Shown in pieces: positions 18,984 to 61,005 of a stretch of 64,000 nt of DNA. Made by a program: the position numbers and the translations under genes. The stretch comes from Crossiella sp. CA-258035 (GTDB lineage Bacteria; Actinomycetota; Actinomycetes; Mycobacteriales; Pseudonocardiaceae). The notes under the pieces were generated by a model. It was not told where the DNA came from. It saw nothing but the letters and a program-made list of their open reading frames with translations, and did not search any database. Where the stretch lies: NCBI RefSeq assembly GCF_030064675.1, contig NZ_CP116413.1, positions 2,326,001-2,390,000 on the forward strand, given 5' to 3'. The stretch's first letter is position 1. Each line of letters begins with the position of its first letter.

Positions 18984-19763
18984 TCACACCGCGGTGGGGC
19001 CGCCGGGGCGGGTGGTGCGGTCCTCGACGACCGTGCGGCCCACCGTGGCGGCCTCCTCGTCGGTGTACCGGCGGAAGCCCTCGGCGGTGACCACCGCGAC
19101 CACCGGGAAGATGCCGCGGGTCAGGTCCGGGCCGCCGGTGGCGGTGTCCTCGTCGGCGGCGTCGTAGAGCGCCTCCACGCAGGCCCGCACCGCCTGCTGC
19201 TCGGACAGGCCCGGCCGGAACAGCTTCTTCAGCGCGCTGTTGGCGAACACCGACCCCGACCCGACCGCGGCGTAGGTGGTCTCCTCGGTGCGACCGCCGA
19301 TCACCTCGTAGGTGAAGATCCGCCCGATGCCCCTGGTCACGTCGAACCCCGCGTACAGCGGCACCACCGCCAGCCCCTGCTGGGCCAGCCCGAAGTTGCC
19401 CTTGACCATGGAGTTCAGCTGGTTGGCCTTGCCCTCCAGAGTCAGCGAGACGCCCTCGATCTTCTCGTAGTGCTCCAGCTCGACCTGGAACAGCCGGACC
19501 AGCTCGACCGCGATGCCCACGGTGCCCGCGAAGGCGACCACCGAGTGCTCGTCGGCCTGCCGGACCTTCTCCAGGTCGCGCTGCGCGATCAGGTGCCCCG
19601 CGGTCGCCCTGCGGTCACCGGCCATCACCACGCCACCGTCGAAGACCGCCGCCAGCACCGTGGTGCCGTGCGGGGCGCTGACCGCCGTGCGCGGCACCCG
19701 GTGCCAGGGCAGCAGGTGCGGTGCCTCGGTCGACAGGTGGCGGAGGAACGAGGAGTCGGCCAT
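18984..19763 (-). CDS. prcB: Proteasome subunit beta, isolated gene
   Basis: Actinobacterial 20S proteasome beta-type subunit of 259 aa. A propeptide of about 33 residues ends at HG, exposing the N-terminal nucleophile T34. The catalytic partners fall at the canonical offsets: D50 in GDRRAT (Asp17) and K66 in EKV (Lys33); GSGS and [10 protein letters not shown] are also conserved. Normally prcB is followed by prcA and preceded by dop and pup for degradation of pupylated proteins. None of these is adjacent here: the neighbours are an NlpC/P60 gene and a tandem repeat. It may be a second, divergent copy that assembles with the main PrcA, or it may form its own particle. ATG at 19763; no good RBS was seen. 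Confidence 0.85.
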   Translation of the reverse strand: MADSSFLRHLSTEAPHLLPWHRVPRTAVSAPHGTTVLAAVFDGGVVMAGDRRATAGHLIAQRDLEKVRQADEHSVVAFAGTVGIAVELVRLFQVELEHYEKIEGVSLTLEGKANQLNSMVKGNFGLAQQGLAVVPLYAGFDVTRGIGRIFTYEVIGGRTEETTYAAVGSGSVFANSALKKLFRPGLSEQQAVRACVEALYDAADEDTATGGPDLTRGIFPVVAVVTAEGFRRYTDEEAATVGRTVVEDRTTRPGGPTAV

Positions 19764-19805
19764 GTCGATCAGCTAAGCGCACCACGGCCTACCTGGACAA
19801 GCGGG

Positions 19806-20900
19806 CTAGGCCGTCGGCCGGAAGAACCCCAGGAACGGCATGCCGGCATTGGTGGTGCGCAGCGGGGTCAGCCGCACCGGGTCACCGGCCTCGACCATCC
19901 GGCCCCGGTCCACGTACATCGCCACGTGCCCCTGCCACACGATCAGGTCGCCGGGCCGCAGGTCCGCGCGGTCCACCGGCTGCCCCACCGCCTGGTCGGC
20001 GGAGTGCCGGGGCAGGGCCACGCCCGCCTGCCGGTAGGCCCAGCTGGTCAACCCGGAGCAGTCGAAGCTCTCACCCGGCTTCACCGCGCCCCACTCGTAC
20101 GGCAGCCCGAGCTGGCTCAGCGCCGCGCGCACCGCGGTGGCCGCCCGCTCCGAGGGCGCCCGGCCGCCGAAGACCGCGGGCGCGGGCAGGCCACCGTTGG
20201 CGACCAGCAGCTCCCGCCAGGTCAGCCGGTCCACCCGGCCGGTCACCGGTAGCGCCCGGTCGGCCTGGAACCCGCGCACCGCGGCGGTGGTGCTGGGGCC
20301 GTAGGCCGGGTTCGTCGGGGACAGCCGCGCGTCCGCCGCCTTGGTCAGCAGGGTCTTGAGCTGGCGCACCGACTCGGCGTCCCTGCTGCCGGTCTTGAGC
20401 GCGGGCAGGGCGGCGGCGACCCGGTCCATCCGCTGCCGGAGCTCGGCCTCGGCCAACCGTTCGGCCAGCCGGGGCAGGCCCGCGCACAGCTCGGCGCGAC
20501 GGCGCAGGTGCTCGCGCTGCAGCCGGTCCGCGGAGGCGGCCACCACCCCGGTCCAGCCGCCCGCCGCCCCAGCGCCCGCCGGGTCGGGCTGCGGCTCGGC
20601 GCACAGCTGCTCGACGCTGGTGAGCGCGGTCCGCGCGGCCTCGAGGTCACCGGCGCGCACGCCCTGGTCGAACCTGGTCAGCGCGGCCTCCACCGCGGCC
20701 AGGCGGCGCTGGGTCTCGGCGACCCTGGCCAGCGCCTCGGCCGCGACCACCTGAGTGGCCGGCCGGGCGGCGGGGGAGAGGACGGGAGGGTCCAGGGCTT
20801 CGTCGGCGGGCGCGGCCGAAGCCACGGCGGGCGCCGACACGAGCGTGGCCACTCCGAAGGTCAACAGGGCCAGACGCGCCCCGGCTCGGCCAGACGGCAT
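19806..20900 (-). CDS. Secreted NlpC/P60 peptidoglycan hydrolase with a PGBD1 domain
   Basis: Exported cell-wall hydrolase of 364 aa. It has a signal peptide (residues 1 to about 29, AVASAA), an alanine-rich helical region to about 200, a peptidoglycan-binding domain 1 repeat ([18 protein letters not shown]), and a C-terminal NlpC/P60 domain. Catalytic residues visible are C281 in FDCSGL and H325 in GHVAMYV, with a polar third residue expected in the strand after it. Family activity: cleavage of gamma-D-Glu-mDAP peptide links, as in RipA-like proteins. ATG at 20900 has GGGGAG 8 nt upstream. The longer in-frame extension upstream lacks a plausible signal peptide and is rejected. It is divergent from the SdrD-like gene. 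Confidence 0.83.
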   Translation of the reverse strand: MPSGRAGARLALLTFGVATLVSAPAVASAAPADEALDPPVLSPAARPATQVVAAEALARVAETQRRLAAVEAALTRFDQGVRAGDLEAARTALTSVEQLCAEPQPDPAGAGAAGGWTGVVAASADRLQREHLRRRAELCAGLPRLAERLAEAELRQRMDRVAAALPALKTGSRDAESVRQLKTLLTKAADARLSPTNPAYGPSTTAAVRGFQADRALPVTGRVDRLTWRELLVANGGLPAPAVFGGRAPSERAATAVRAALSQLGLPYEWGAVKPGESFDCSGLTSWAYRQAGVALPRHSADQAVGQPVDRADLRPGDLIVWQGHVAMYVDRGRMVEAGDPVRLTPLRTTNAGMPFLGFFRPTA

Positions 20901-21246
20901 TCGGTGATCTCCCCGGTGTGCTCGTCGTGATTGGTGTTCGCTGTGCGTGGCCAGGGTTAGCACAGCCCGCCGCCGAGTGCCGGGCACACTCCGCCAGTCT
21001 GTCACCGGGTTCATCCGTTCGCGACAGTTTGAGTCCATTGTGGACCCTGATCGGTGATCGCGCCGGAAATTCGGTCACGGAGCGGATTCGTTCATCAGTC
21101 CGAGGTGGACTGTCCACAAGTCACGGTAACTGGACGAGGGGAAAGCTTTCCCCATATGGGGTTCTCCGGAAGAGGTATGGCTTGACAGCCCCGATGATCG
21201 TGCCGGTGCGCTGTCCGTGGCGCCGCAAGCGTACGGGAGGTTCTCG
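20901..21246. other. 346-nt divergent intergenic region between the NlpC/P60 and SdrD-like genes
   Basis: No gene is seen. The region contains GTCCATTGTGGAC (21033-21045), its everted form GTGGACTGTCCAC (21105-21117), the overlapping palindromes at 21138-21161, and a TTGACA (21183-21188) that could be a -35 box for the surface protein. It should hold the promoters of both divergent cell-envelope genes. Confidence 0.5.
21138..21161. promoter_or_regulatory. Two overlapping perfect palindromes, possible operator
   Basis: GGGGAAAGCTTTCCCC (21138-21153) and CCCCATATGGGG (21150-21161) share their CCCC and together form three alternating G/C blocks. The site is in the divergent promoter region, upstream of the TTGACA at 21183. 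This is strong symmetry in an AT-richer patch, so a protein-binding site is likely; the binding protein is unknown. Confidence 0.4.
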
Positions 21247-24200
21247 GTGGCAACTGGTGAGGGCCGGCGGCACAGACGCTGGCGGAGCAGGATGGCGGCG
21301 GGGATCACCCCGGCGCTGGTGGTGGGCGGGCTGACCATCGCCGGTGGCGGCCTCGCCCCGCCCACGGCACAGGCACAGCAACCGGTCTGCCCGGCCGGCA
21401 CCACCGCTGTGCCGATCACCTGGGGCGCCAACGGCGCGGTGAAGTGGCCGCGCAACTCCACCAGCACCAAAGCCACCAACATCGCGGGCTCCGGCCTGGA
21501 CCTCAACATCTCCCTCAGCGACCCGGCCAACCGCAACGGCGACGACTCGAACCCGTTGCAGAACACCGGTGAGGCCAACTCCGGCGGCAGTCTGTTCGGC
21601 TGGGACCCGCGCACCTACACCGAGACCGACGGCGCCTTCGGGCCCGGCTTCCTCACCATCGAGATGAACAGCCTCAACGTCGGCGACACCATGACGTTCC
21701 GGTTCAAGTTCTCGCACCCGGTGCTGCTGCCCGACTTCTCCGTCGGCGACATCGACTACGCGGGCCTGGGCGCCTCCCCGGCCGAGGAGCCGTGGAACTC
21801 CTTCCAGGACCAGATCCTGTTCACCGCCAACCGCCAGGGCCTGCCGGTCGGCGTCACGCTGACCCCGGTCGGCGTCATCCGCCCGGTGATCGCCGGCGGC
21901 ACCGCGGTCGGCGGCCCCTACCAGCTCAACACCACCGGCGACGTCGCACCGGACGCGCCGGCCGGCACGCTGCGCGGCCGGACCAACGAGCCGGTCACCG
22001 AGTTCGTGCTGGCCTACTCCAACGGCCCCGACGACGTGGCCGCCGAAGCCGGTCCCAGCTACCCGCCGCCGATCCCGCCGCTGACCGCGCCGGCCAACTC
22101 GGTCTCCGACAGCCACGCGGTACGGGTCAACTTCTTCACCACCTGCCTGGGCACCGGCAGCATCGGCGCCACCCTCTACACCGACATCGACGGCGACGGC
22201 AAGCAGGACCCCGGCGAACCCGGGATCGCCGGGGCCAAGGTGCAACTCCTTGACCCGCAAGGCAATGTGGTGCAGACCGCGACCACGGACGCCAACGGCA
22301 AGTACCTGTTCGAGCAGCTGCCCGCCTTCGACTGGACCGTGCGGGTCGAGCCGGCCACGCTGCCCGCCGGGTACACCCAGACCGGGGATCCCGATGTCAC
22401 CAAGGACAACAGGACCTCGGTGAAGCTCAACGCCGGTCAGGACGTGCTGACCGCGGATTTTGGCTACCAGCCGCCGTTGGGCACCGTCTCCGGCACGGTG
22501 TTCAGCGACCGCGACGACAACGGCGCGCTGGACTCCTCCGATGACGCCGGGATTGCCGGGGTCACGGTGACCCTCACCGGTCAGGACCTGGCCGGGAACC
22601 CGGTCAGCCGGACCACGACCACCGGCGCGGACGGCAAGTACTCCTTCCCGAACGTGCCCGCAGGCACCTACCAGGTGAAGGAGACCCAGCCGCCGGGCTA
22701 CATCGACGGCAAGGACAGCCCGGGCACGAACGCCGCCGCGGCCGGGAACGACACCTTCACGGTCACGCTGCCACCCGGCGGATCCAGTCCTGGCCACAAC
22801 TTCGCCGAGCTGCCCACCGGCAGCCTGACCGGTCAGGTGTACGTGGACGCCAACAACAACGGCGTGCGCGACACCGGTGAGGCCCCGATCTCCGGCACCG
22901 CGGTCAAGCTCACCGGCACCGACGACGCGGGCAACCCGGTCAGCCTGACCACGACCACCGCCGCCGACGGCAGCTACTCCTTCGACCGGCTCCGGCCCGG
23001 CAGCTACACGGTCACCGAGACCCAGCCGGAGGGCTACCTCGACGGCAGGGACAGGGCGGGTTCCGCTCGCGGCGAGCTCGGCAACGACAGCGTCACCGGA
23101 GTCACCCTCGGCCTCGGCCAGGCGGCCACCGGCTACGACTTCGGCGAGCTGCCGCCAGCCGGGATCTCCGGCAAGGTGGTGGAGGACGACGGCACCCCGA
23201 TCCCCGGTGTGACGATCACGCTGACCGGCATCGACGCCGACGGCAAGCCGGTGCTCAAGACCACGACGTCCACTTCGGACGGTTCCTGGTCGTTCCCGAA
23301 CCTGCCGCCCGGCAACTACAACGTGACCGAGACCCAGCCGCCCGGCTTCGGTGACGGCCCGGACACCCCTGGCCCGGCCGGTGGTTCGGCCACCCCGCCG
23401 GACACCATCAGCGGCATCACCCTCGACCCCGGCGAGAACGCGCCCGGCAACGTCTTCACCGAGAAGCGTTCCTCGATCGCGGGTCAGGTCTACGCCGACG
23501 CCAACAACAACGGCGTCCGCGATGCCGGTGAAGCGCCGATCCCCGGCGCCACCGTGACGTTGACCGGCACCGACGCCAACGGCCGGCCGGTCAGCAAGAC
23601 GGCGACCACCGACGCCGAGGGCAGGTACGTCTTCGACCGGCTGCTCTCCGGCGGTTACACGGTGGCCGAGACCCAGCCGCCGGACTACCTGGACGGCAAG
23701 GACAAGGCGGGCAGCGCGGGCGGCCTGGCCGGCAACGACACCGTCGCCGCGATCCTGCTGCCCGGCGGCACCGCGGCCACCGGCTACGACTTCGGCGAGC
23801 TGGTCCCGGCCGGGATCTCCGGCAAGGTCACCGAGGACGACGGCACCCCGGTCCCGGGTGTGACGATCACGTTGACGGGCACCGATGCCAGCGGCAACCC
23901 GGTGATCAAGACCACCACCACGAAGCCGGACGGCACCTGGTCGTTCCCGAACCTGCCTCCTGGCACCTACACGGTGACCGAGACGCAGCCGCCCGGATTC
24001 GGTGACGGGCCGGACAAACCCGGTTCGGCCGGTGGCACGGCGACGGTGCCGGACACCATCAGCGGCATCACGTTGACGCCGGGCCAGAGCGGCACCGACT
24101 ACCTGTTCACCGAGACCAGGGCCGTGATCGGCGGCCACGTCTACGTCGATGCCAACAACAACGGCATCATGGACAGCGGTGAGACCGGGATCGCGGGCGC

Positions 24201-26256
24201 CACGGTCACCTTGACCGGCACCGACGTCAACGGCCAGCCGGTGAGCAAGACGGTGACCACCGCGGCCGGTGGCTCGTACGAGTTCACCAAGCTGTTGTCC
24301 GGCAACTACACCGTGACCGAGACCCAGCCGGTCGGCTACCTCGACGGCAAGGACAAGGCCGGCAACGCCGGTGGCACGGCCAGCAACGACAAGGTTGTCG
24401 GCATCACCCTGCCCGCGGGCAGCGCGGCCATGGGCTACGACTTCGGCGAACTGCCCCCGGCCGGGATCTCCGGCAAGGTCGTGGAGGACGACGGCACGCC
24501 GATCCCCGGTGTGACGATCACGGTGACCGACAAGGACGGCATCAAGACCACCACCACGACAAAGCCGGACGGCACCTGGTCGTTCCCGAACCTGCCTCCT
24601 GGCACCTACACGGTGACCGAGACGCAGCCGCCGGGCTTCGGCGACGGGCCGGACACGCCGGGTTCCGCCGGTGGCACCCCGCAGCTGCCGGACACCTTCA
24701 GCGGCATCACGTTGACGCCGGGCCAGAGCGGCGCCGGGTACACCTTCACCGAGAAGCGGTCCTCGCTCGCGGGCAGGGTGTACGTGGACACCAACAACAA
24801 CGGGGTCCAGGACGCCGGTGAGCCCGGTATCCCGGGTGCGAAGGTGACCCTCACCGGCACCGACGCCGCCGGGAACCCGGTGTCCAAGAACGTGGTCACC
24901 GACGCCAAGGGCGACTACCTGTTCGAGCGGCTGCTCGGTGGCGACTACACCGTCGCCGAGACCCAGCCCGCGGACTACACCGACGGCAAGGACGCGGTCG
25001 GCTCCGCGGGCGGCACGCTGGCCCCGCCGGACTCGGTCAAGCTGACGCTGCCGGTGGGCACCGCGGCCACCGGGTACGACTTCGGCGAGGTCGGGGTCGC
25101 GATCACCGGCACCGTGTGGGTGGACACCGACGGCGACGGCGTGATCGACCCGGCCGAGGCCAAGCGCCTGTCCGGGGTGGAGATCGTGTTGTTGGACAAG
25201 GACGGCAAGCAGGTCGGCAGGACCACCACCGACGCCTTCGGCAACTACGCCTTCCCCGGCCTGCCGCCCGGTGACTACACCGTGCGGGAGAACCAGCCGG
25301 GCGGCTACGGCACCACCACCCCGAACGAGGTGAAGGTGACCGTGCCCGCGGGTGGCACCAGCAAGGCGGACTTCGGCGAGCAGCTCGGCTCGATCGGTGA
25401 CTTCGTCTTCTCGGACACCAACGCCAACGGCGTGCAGGACGCGGGTGAACCGGGCGTGCCTGGGGCGACTGTGATCCTGTACGACGACAAGGGAACCGAG
25501 GTGGCCAAGACCACCACCGGGGCCGACGGCAAGTACCGGTTCACCGATGTCCCGGCTGGCAGCTACCAGATCGGCTTCCACCTGCCGCCCGGCCAGGCGT
25601 TCACGGTGGCGGGCAAGGGAACCGACACCACCGGATCGGATCCGGACATCGCGACCGGACGCACCCCGGCGATCGCGATCACGGTGGTGGACGGCAAGAT
25701 CACCCAACGGTCCGATGTGGACGCTGGCCTGGTCGCGGCCAAGGCGGACCTCGCGGTGGAGCTGACCGTGGACCGGCCGACCGCCAACACCGGCGAGAAG
25801 GTCACCTACACCGGCGTGGTCAGCAACACCGGCAACACCCCGGTGCGGGGCCAGGAGTACCGGCAGACCGTGCCGCCCGGCCTGACCATCACCTCGGTGA
25901 CCGGCGACGGCTGGACGTGCTCGGTCAACGGCCAGCAGGTCGTGTGCACCCGGCCGGACGTGCTGCTGCCCGGCGGCAGGACCCCGCCGGTGACGGTGGT
26001 GACCGCCGCGAGGACCCCAGGGGCCTCGCTGGTGAGCACCGCGACCACCAGACCCCTTGACGGGCAGGTGGAAACCACGTTGACCAACAACACCGACACG
26101 GTCGACCTCACCGTGCTCGCGGGCAAGCCGGACCCCGGCAAGCTGGCCGACACGGGCGAGGAGACCGGGCCGCTGGTCGCCTGGGGCCTGCTGCTCCTGC
26201 TGGGTGGCAGCGGGCTGGTGGCGACGACCTTCCGGAAGCGGAGGCGTCACAACTGA
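21247..26256 (+). CDS. SdrD-like multi-repeat cell-wall protein with an LADTG anchor
   Basis: Surface protein of 1669 aa. A long signal peptide with a basic N-region ends near residue 43 (AQA). A unique beta-rich N-terminal domain of about 260 residues follows. Next come about 11 SdrD-B/Cna-B-like repeats of 70-115 residues. Most carry a DANNNGVRDAGE-type calcium loop, and they alternate with a second subtype starting GISGKV-EDDGTP. A DUF11-like domain (DLAVELTVDRPTANTGEKVTY) precedes a C-terminal sorting signal: LADTG (about residue 1633), a hydrophobic segment and KRRRHN. Such proteins are anchored to peptidoglycan by sortase and act as stalks or adhesins. GTG at 21247 is chosen because GGGAGG lies 6 nt upstream. 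No sortase gene is nearby. LADTG deviates from the LPxTG consensus at the proline. Confidence 0.85.
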   Translation: MATGEGRRHRRWRSRMAAGITPALVVGGLTIAGGGLAPPTAQAQQPVCPAGTTAVPITWGANGAVKWPRNSTSTKATNIAGSGLDLNISLSDPANRNGDDSNPLQNTGEANSGGSLFGWDPRTYTETDGAFGPGFLTIEMNSLNVGDTMTFRFKFSHPVLLPDFSVGDIDYAGLGASPAEEPWNSFQDQILFTANRQGLPVGVTLTPVGVIRPVIAGGTAVGGPYQLNTTGDVAPDAPAGTLRGRTNEPVTEFVLAYSNGPDDVAAEAGPSYPPPIPPLTAPANSVSDSHAVRVNFFTTCLGTGSIGATLYTDIDGDGKQDPGEPGIAGAKVQLLDPQGNVVQTATTDANGKYLFEQLPAFDWTVRVEPATLPAGYTQTGDPDVTKDNRTSVKLNAGQDVLTADFGYQPPLGTVSGTVFSDRDDNGALDSSDDAGIAGVTVTLTGQDLAGNPVSRTTTTGADGKYSFPNVPAGTYQVKETQPPGYIDGKDSPGTNAAAAGNDTFTVTLPPGGSSPGHNFAELPTGSLTGQVYVDANNNGVRDTGEAPISGTAVKLTGTDDAGNPVSLTTTTAADGSYSFDRLRPGSYTVTETQPEGYLDGRDRAGSARGELGNDSVTGVTLGLGQAATGYDFGELPPAGISGKVVEDDGTPIPGVTITLTGIDADGKPVLKTTTSTSDGSWSFPNLPPGNYNVTETQPPGFGDGPDTPGPAGGSATPPDTISGITLDPGENAPGNVFTEKRSSIAGQVYADANNNGVRDAGEAPIPGATVTLTGTDANGRPVSKTATTDAEGRYVFDRLLSGGYTVAETQPPDYLDGKDKAGSAGGLAGNDTVAAILLPGGTAATGYDFGELVPAGISGKVTEDDGTPVPGVTITLTGTDASGNPVIKTTTTKPDGTWSFPNLPPGTYTVTETQPPGFGDGPDKPGSAGGTATVPDTISGITLTPGQSGTDYLFTETRAVIGGHVYVDANNNGIMDSGETGIAGATVTLTGTDVNGQPVSKTVTTAAGGSYEFTKLLSGNYTVTETQPVGYLDGKDKAGNAGGTASNDKVVGITLPAGSAAMGYDFGELPPAGISGKVVEDDGTPIPGVTITVTDKDGIKTTTTTKPDGTWSFPNLPPGTYTVTETQPPGFGDGPDTPGSAGGTPQLPDTFSGITLTPGQSGAGYTFTEKRSSLAGRVYVDTNNNGVQDAGEPGIPGAKVTLTGTDAAGNPVSKNVVTDAKGDYLFERLLGGDYTVAETQPADYTDGKDAVGSAGGTLAPPDSVKLTLPVGTAATGYDFGEVGVAITGTVWVDTDGDGVIDPAEAKRLSGVEIVLLDKDGKQVGRTTTDAFGNYAFPGLPPGDYTVRENQPGGYGTTTPNEVKVTVPAGGTSKADFGEQLGSIGDFVFSDTNANGVQDAGEPGVPGATVILYDDKGTEVAKTTTGADGKYRFTDVPAGSYQIGFHLPPGQAFTVAGKGTDTTGSDPDIATGRTPAIAITVVDGKITQRSDVDAGLVAAKADLAVELTVDRPTANTGEKVTYTGVVSNTGNTPVRGQEYRQTVPPGLTITSVTGDGWTCSVNGQQVVCTRPDVLLPGGRTPPVTVVTAARTPGASLVSTATTRPLDGQVETTLTNNTDTVDLTVLAGKPDPGKLADTGEETGPLVAWGLLLLLGGSGLVATTFRKRRRHN

Positions 26257-26271
26257 TCTGATCGGGTAGCC

Positions 26272-26308
26272 AACCGGGCCGGTGTCCACTGTGGACACCG
26301 GCCCGGTT
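26272..26308. terminator. 37-nt perfect palindromic terminator
   Basis: A perfect 18-bp stem with a single-nucleotide apex (T26290), running AACCGGGCC-GGTGTCCAC-T and its complement, lies between the convergent SdrD-like and pptT genes. It is near-symmetrical, so it should act in both directions. Its centre is an exact copy of the dispersed motif GTCCACTGTGGAC. Confidence 0.8.
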
Positions 26309-26311
26309 GCG

Positions 26312-26956
26312 TCAGAGCTGGATCGCGGTGAGCACAATGCCGTTGTTGGCCAGCCAGCGCCCGGTGAACCCGGTCAGCGGCTTCCCGGCCACGGTCGGGC
26401 CGGGCACCAGCAGGGTGGCGGTGAAGGAGCCGTCGGCGGAGATGGCCAACCGGGCCTCCTCGAAGCTGAGCATCTTGCGGGCGGGCGGGTACCAGGCCTT
26501 GTACACCGACTCCTTGGCGCTGAACAGCAACCGGTCCCAGCACACCGAGGAGTCCGCACCGAGCGCGTGCAGCATCGCCCGCTCCTCGGGCAGCGACACC
26601 GCCTCCAGCACGCCGTCGGGCAGCGGTTCGTTCGGTTCGGCGTCGATGCCCAGGCTGAGCACGTCGGTGTCCATGGCCACCGCGGCCGCCCGGTACCGGT
26701 TGCAGTGCGTGATGCTGCCGACGAACCCGGCTGGCCACTGCGGGGCGCCACGCTCATCCGGCAGGATCGGCGCCGGCTCGACGCCGAGGAAGCCCAGCGC
26801 CTGCCGGGCGCACCAGCGGGCGGTGCTGAACTCGGCCTGCCGCTTGGGCACCGACTTGGCGACCAGTGCCAGCTCGGCCGGGAACAGGTCCACAGTGGAC
26901 CGATCGGCGCTGGTCTCGACGGTGACCACCGGGGGTGGCAGCAGCTGGGCGATCAC
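26312..26956 (-). CDS. pptT: 4'-Phosphopantetheinyl transferase, PptT-like
   Basis: Sfp/EntD-type transferase of 214 aa that moves the phosphopantetheine arm of CoA onto a conserved serine of carrier proteins. Signature residues are present: GSITHC (80-85), D105 and E107 in GIDAE for Mg2+/CoA binding, and E149/K153 in FSAKESVYKAW. GTG at 26956 overlaps the stop of the upstream phosphoesterase by 4 nt (GTGA). This coupling and order match the mycobacterial pptH-pptT (Rv2795c-Rv2794c) pair. Immediately upstream and divergent is a type I PKS whose ACPs need this modification, so it is the probable activator of that synthase, and perhaps of other carrier proteins in the cell. Confidence 0.9.
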   Translation of the reverse strand: MIAQLLPPPVVTVETSADRSTVDLFPAELALVAKSVPKRQAEFSTARWCARQALGFLGVEPAPILPDERGAPQWPAGFVGSITHCNRYRAAAVAMDTDVLSLGIDAEPNEPLPDGVLEAVSLPEERAMLHALGADSSVCWDRLLFSAKESVYKAWYPPARKMLSFEEARLAISADGSFTATLLVPGPTVAGKPLTGFTGRWLANNGIVLTAIQL

Positions 26957-27807
26957 GGGTTCTCCTCCGCTGGCAGGATCTGGCGGAGCGGACCGCGCGG
27001 CAGGCCGCCGTACATCTTCCGCTCCCTCGGGTAGCCGATCGAGACCTCCTCGAACCGCACCCCGTCGTAGTGCGTGGTGCGCGGGATGTGCAGGTGCCCG
27101 TACACCGCGGCGACCGTGCGGTAGCGGCGGTGCCAGTCCGCGGTGCGCTCGGTGCCGCACCACAGCGCGAACTCCGGGTAGCGCAGCACGAACGTGGGAT
27201 CGCGCACCAGCGGCCAGTGGTTGACCAGCACCAGCGGCACCGAGGGGTCATGGGCATCCAGACGGCGCGCCGTGATGGTCAGCCGGGACCGGCACCAGGC
27301 GTCCCGGCTGGGGTAAGGGTTCGGGTGCAACAGGAACTCGTCACTGCACACCACCCCGGCGGCGTGCGCCTTGGCCAGCGCGGCGGCCTTGTCGTCGGCC
27401 GGGTCGGTGCGGAAGGTGTAGTCGTAGAGCAGGAACAGGGGCGCGATCGCGGCCGGCCCGCCCGCGCCCCGCCACACCGGGAACTCGTCCTCCGGCGTGT
27501 GCACGCCCAGCTCGCGGCACAGCTCGACCAGCCGCCGGTAGCGCTGGTCCCCGCGCAGCTGCACCGGATCCTCCTTCGGCGTCCACAGCTCGTGGTTGCC
27601 GGGCACCCAGATCACCGTGTCGAACCGCCGCGCCAGCAGGGACAACGTCCACTCGATGTCGGCGAAGAGCTCACCCACGTCACCGGCCACGATCAGCCAG
27701 TCGCCGGGATGAGTGGGACGCACCAGCTCCTCGACCAGCTTCCGGTTCTCCGGGTAGGCGACGTGCAGGTCGCTGACGGCGAGCAGTCTCGGTTCTCCAG
27801 AAGCCAC
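26953..27807 (-). CDS. pptH: Metallophosphoesterase, PptH-like (acyl-carrier-protein phosphopantetheinyl hydrolase)
   Basis: Calcineurin-like metallophosphoesterase of 284 aa. The dimetal-site motifs are complete: SDLH (12-15), GD (42-43), GNHE (70-73), NHWP (mid-protein) and GHLH near the C-terminus. The mycobacterial homologue PptH, encoded in the same overlapping arrangement with pptT, removes the phosphopantetheine arm from carrier proteins, opposing PptT. The same role is inferred here because both sequence family and operon structure agree. GTG at 27807 follows a -10-like TATAGT (minus strand, 27814-27819) by 6 nt, so the transcript may be leaderless. The pair is divergent from the PKS genes. 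Confidence 0.82.
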   Translation of the reverse strand: MASGEPRLLAVSDLHVAYPENRKLVEELVRPTHPGDWLIVAGDVGELFADIEWTLSLLARRFDTVIWVPGNHELWTPKEDPVQLRGDQRYRRLVELCRELGVHTPEDEFPVWRGAGGPAAIAPLFLLYDYTFRTDPADDKAAALAKAHAAGVVCSDEFLLHPNPYPSRDAWCRSRLTITARRLDAHDPSVPLVLVNHWPLVRDPTFVLRYPEFALWCGTERTADWHRRYRTVAAVYGHLHIPRTTHYDGVRFEEVSIGYPRERKMYGGLPRGPLRQILPAEENP

Positions 27808-28170
27808 ACGTGCACTATAAAGGCGAGCGGTTCATCAGAAATCCAATTTAAAGAAGTTCTTTGTGAGTTGGCTCTCGGGACTTGGCAAGTCATTGTTCTC
27901 GTGGTTGTCTTGACTCGGCGAGTCAGCCGGAAACATCGCTGAAACATCGCCGGACTGGGGTGCCTGCTTCCGCCCCTACCAAGCCTTGACGTGCATGGAT
28001 GCCCGTAGGTGCTGGTCACCGCCGACTAATTGGGCAACCTTCTGTACTGCACCCCGACCACCCCCGGAAAAGTTAGGGGTTGAGGGTAGGGGTGACCGCC
28101 GGGATAACGTCGCCAAAAGTCGCGAGTTTCTTGTGTCGGTAATGGCGATGACGGGCGGGCTGGGGCACCT
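27808..28170. promoter_or_regulatory. 363-nt divergent control region between pptH-pptT and the PKS
   Basis: AT-richer non-coding DNA. Visible elements: TATAGT (27814-27819) on the minus strand as a probable -10 for pptH; a TGACTC-ggc-GAGTCA palindrome (27911-27925); a direct repeat GAAACATCGC (27930-27939 and 27941-27950); and a direct repeat TAGGGGT (28074-28080 and 28087-28093) overlapping the likely PKS promoter. These could be regulator-binding sites. No regulator gene for the cluster lies within the window. Confidence 0.45.
28080..28110 (+). promoter_or_regulatory. Candidate promoter of the PKS operon
   Basis: A -35-like TTGAGG (28080-28085) and a -10-like GATAAC (28103-28108, or TAACGT 28105-28110) lie 17-19 nt apart. 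Two TAGGGGT repeats 13 bp apart overlap the -35 region. The PKS start is at 28171, giving a leader of about 55 nt. Confidence 0.35.
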
Positions 28171-50026
<21,856 letters not shown>

Positions 50027-50065
50027 CGCAACAACAACCCGTATCGGCTTTGGGGGCTGAGGGCA

Positions 50066-60964
<10,899 letters not shown>

Positions 60965-61005
60965 GACGGAGACTCGCGGAGGGTCTGACGAACTGGGGAT
61001 GCTGG

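Noticed and set aside
21121-26337. 1738-codon open frame antisense to the SdrD-like gene
   Set aside because: A GC-skew shadow: it mirrors the repeats of the real gene, has low-complexity Gly/Arg/Val/His composition and no family match. The sense frame has a signal peptide, repeats and a sorting signal.
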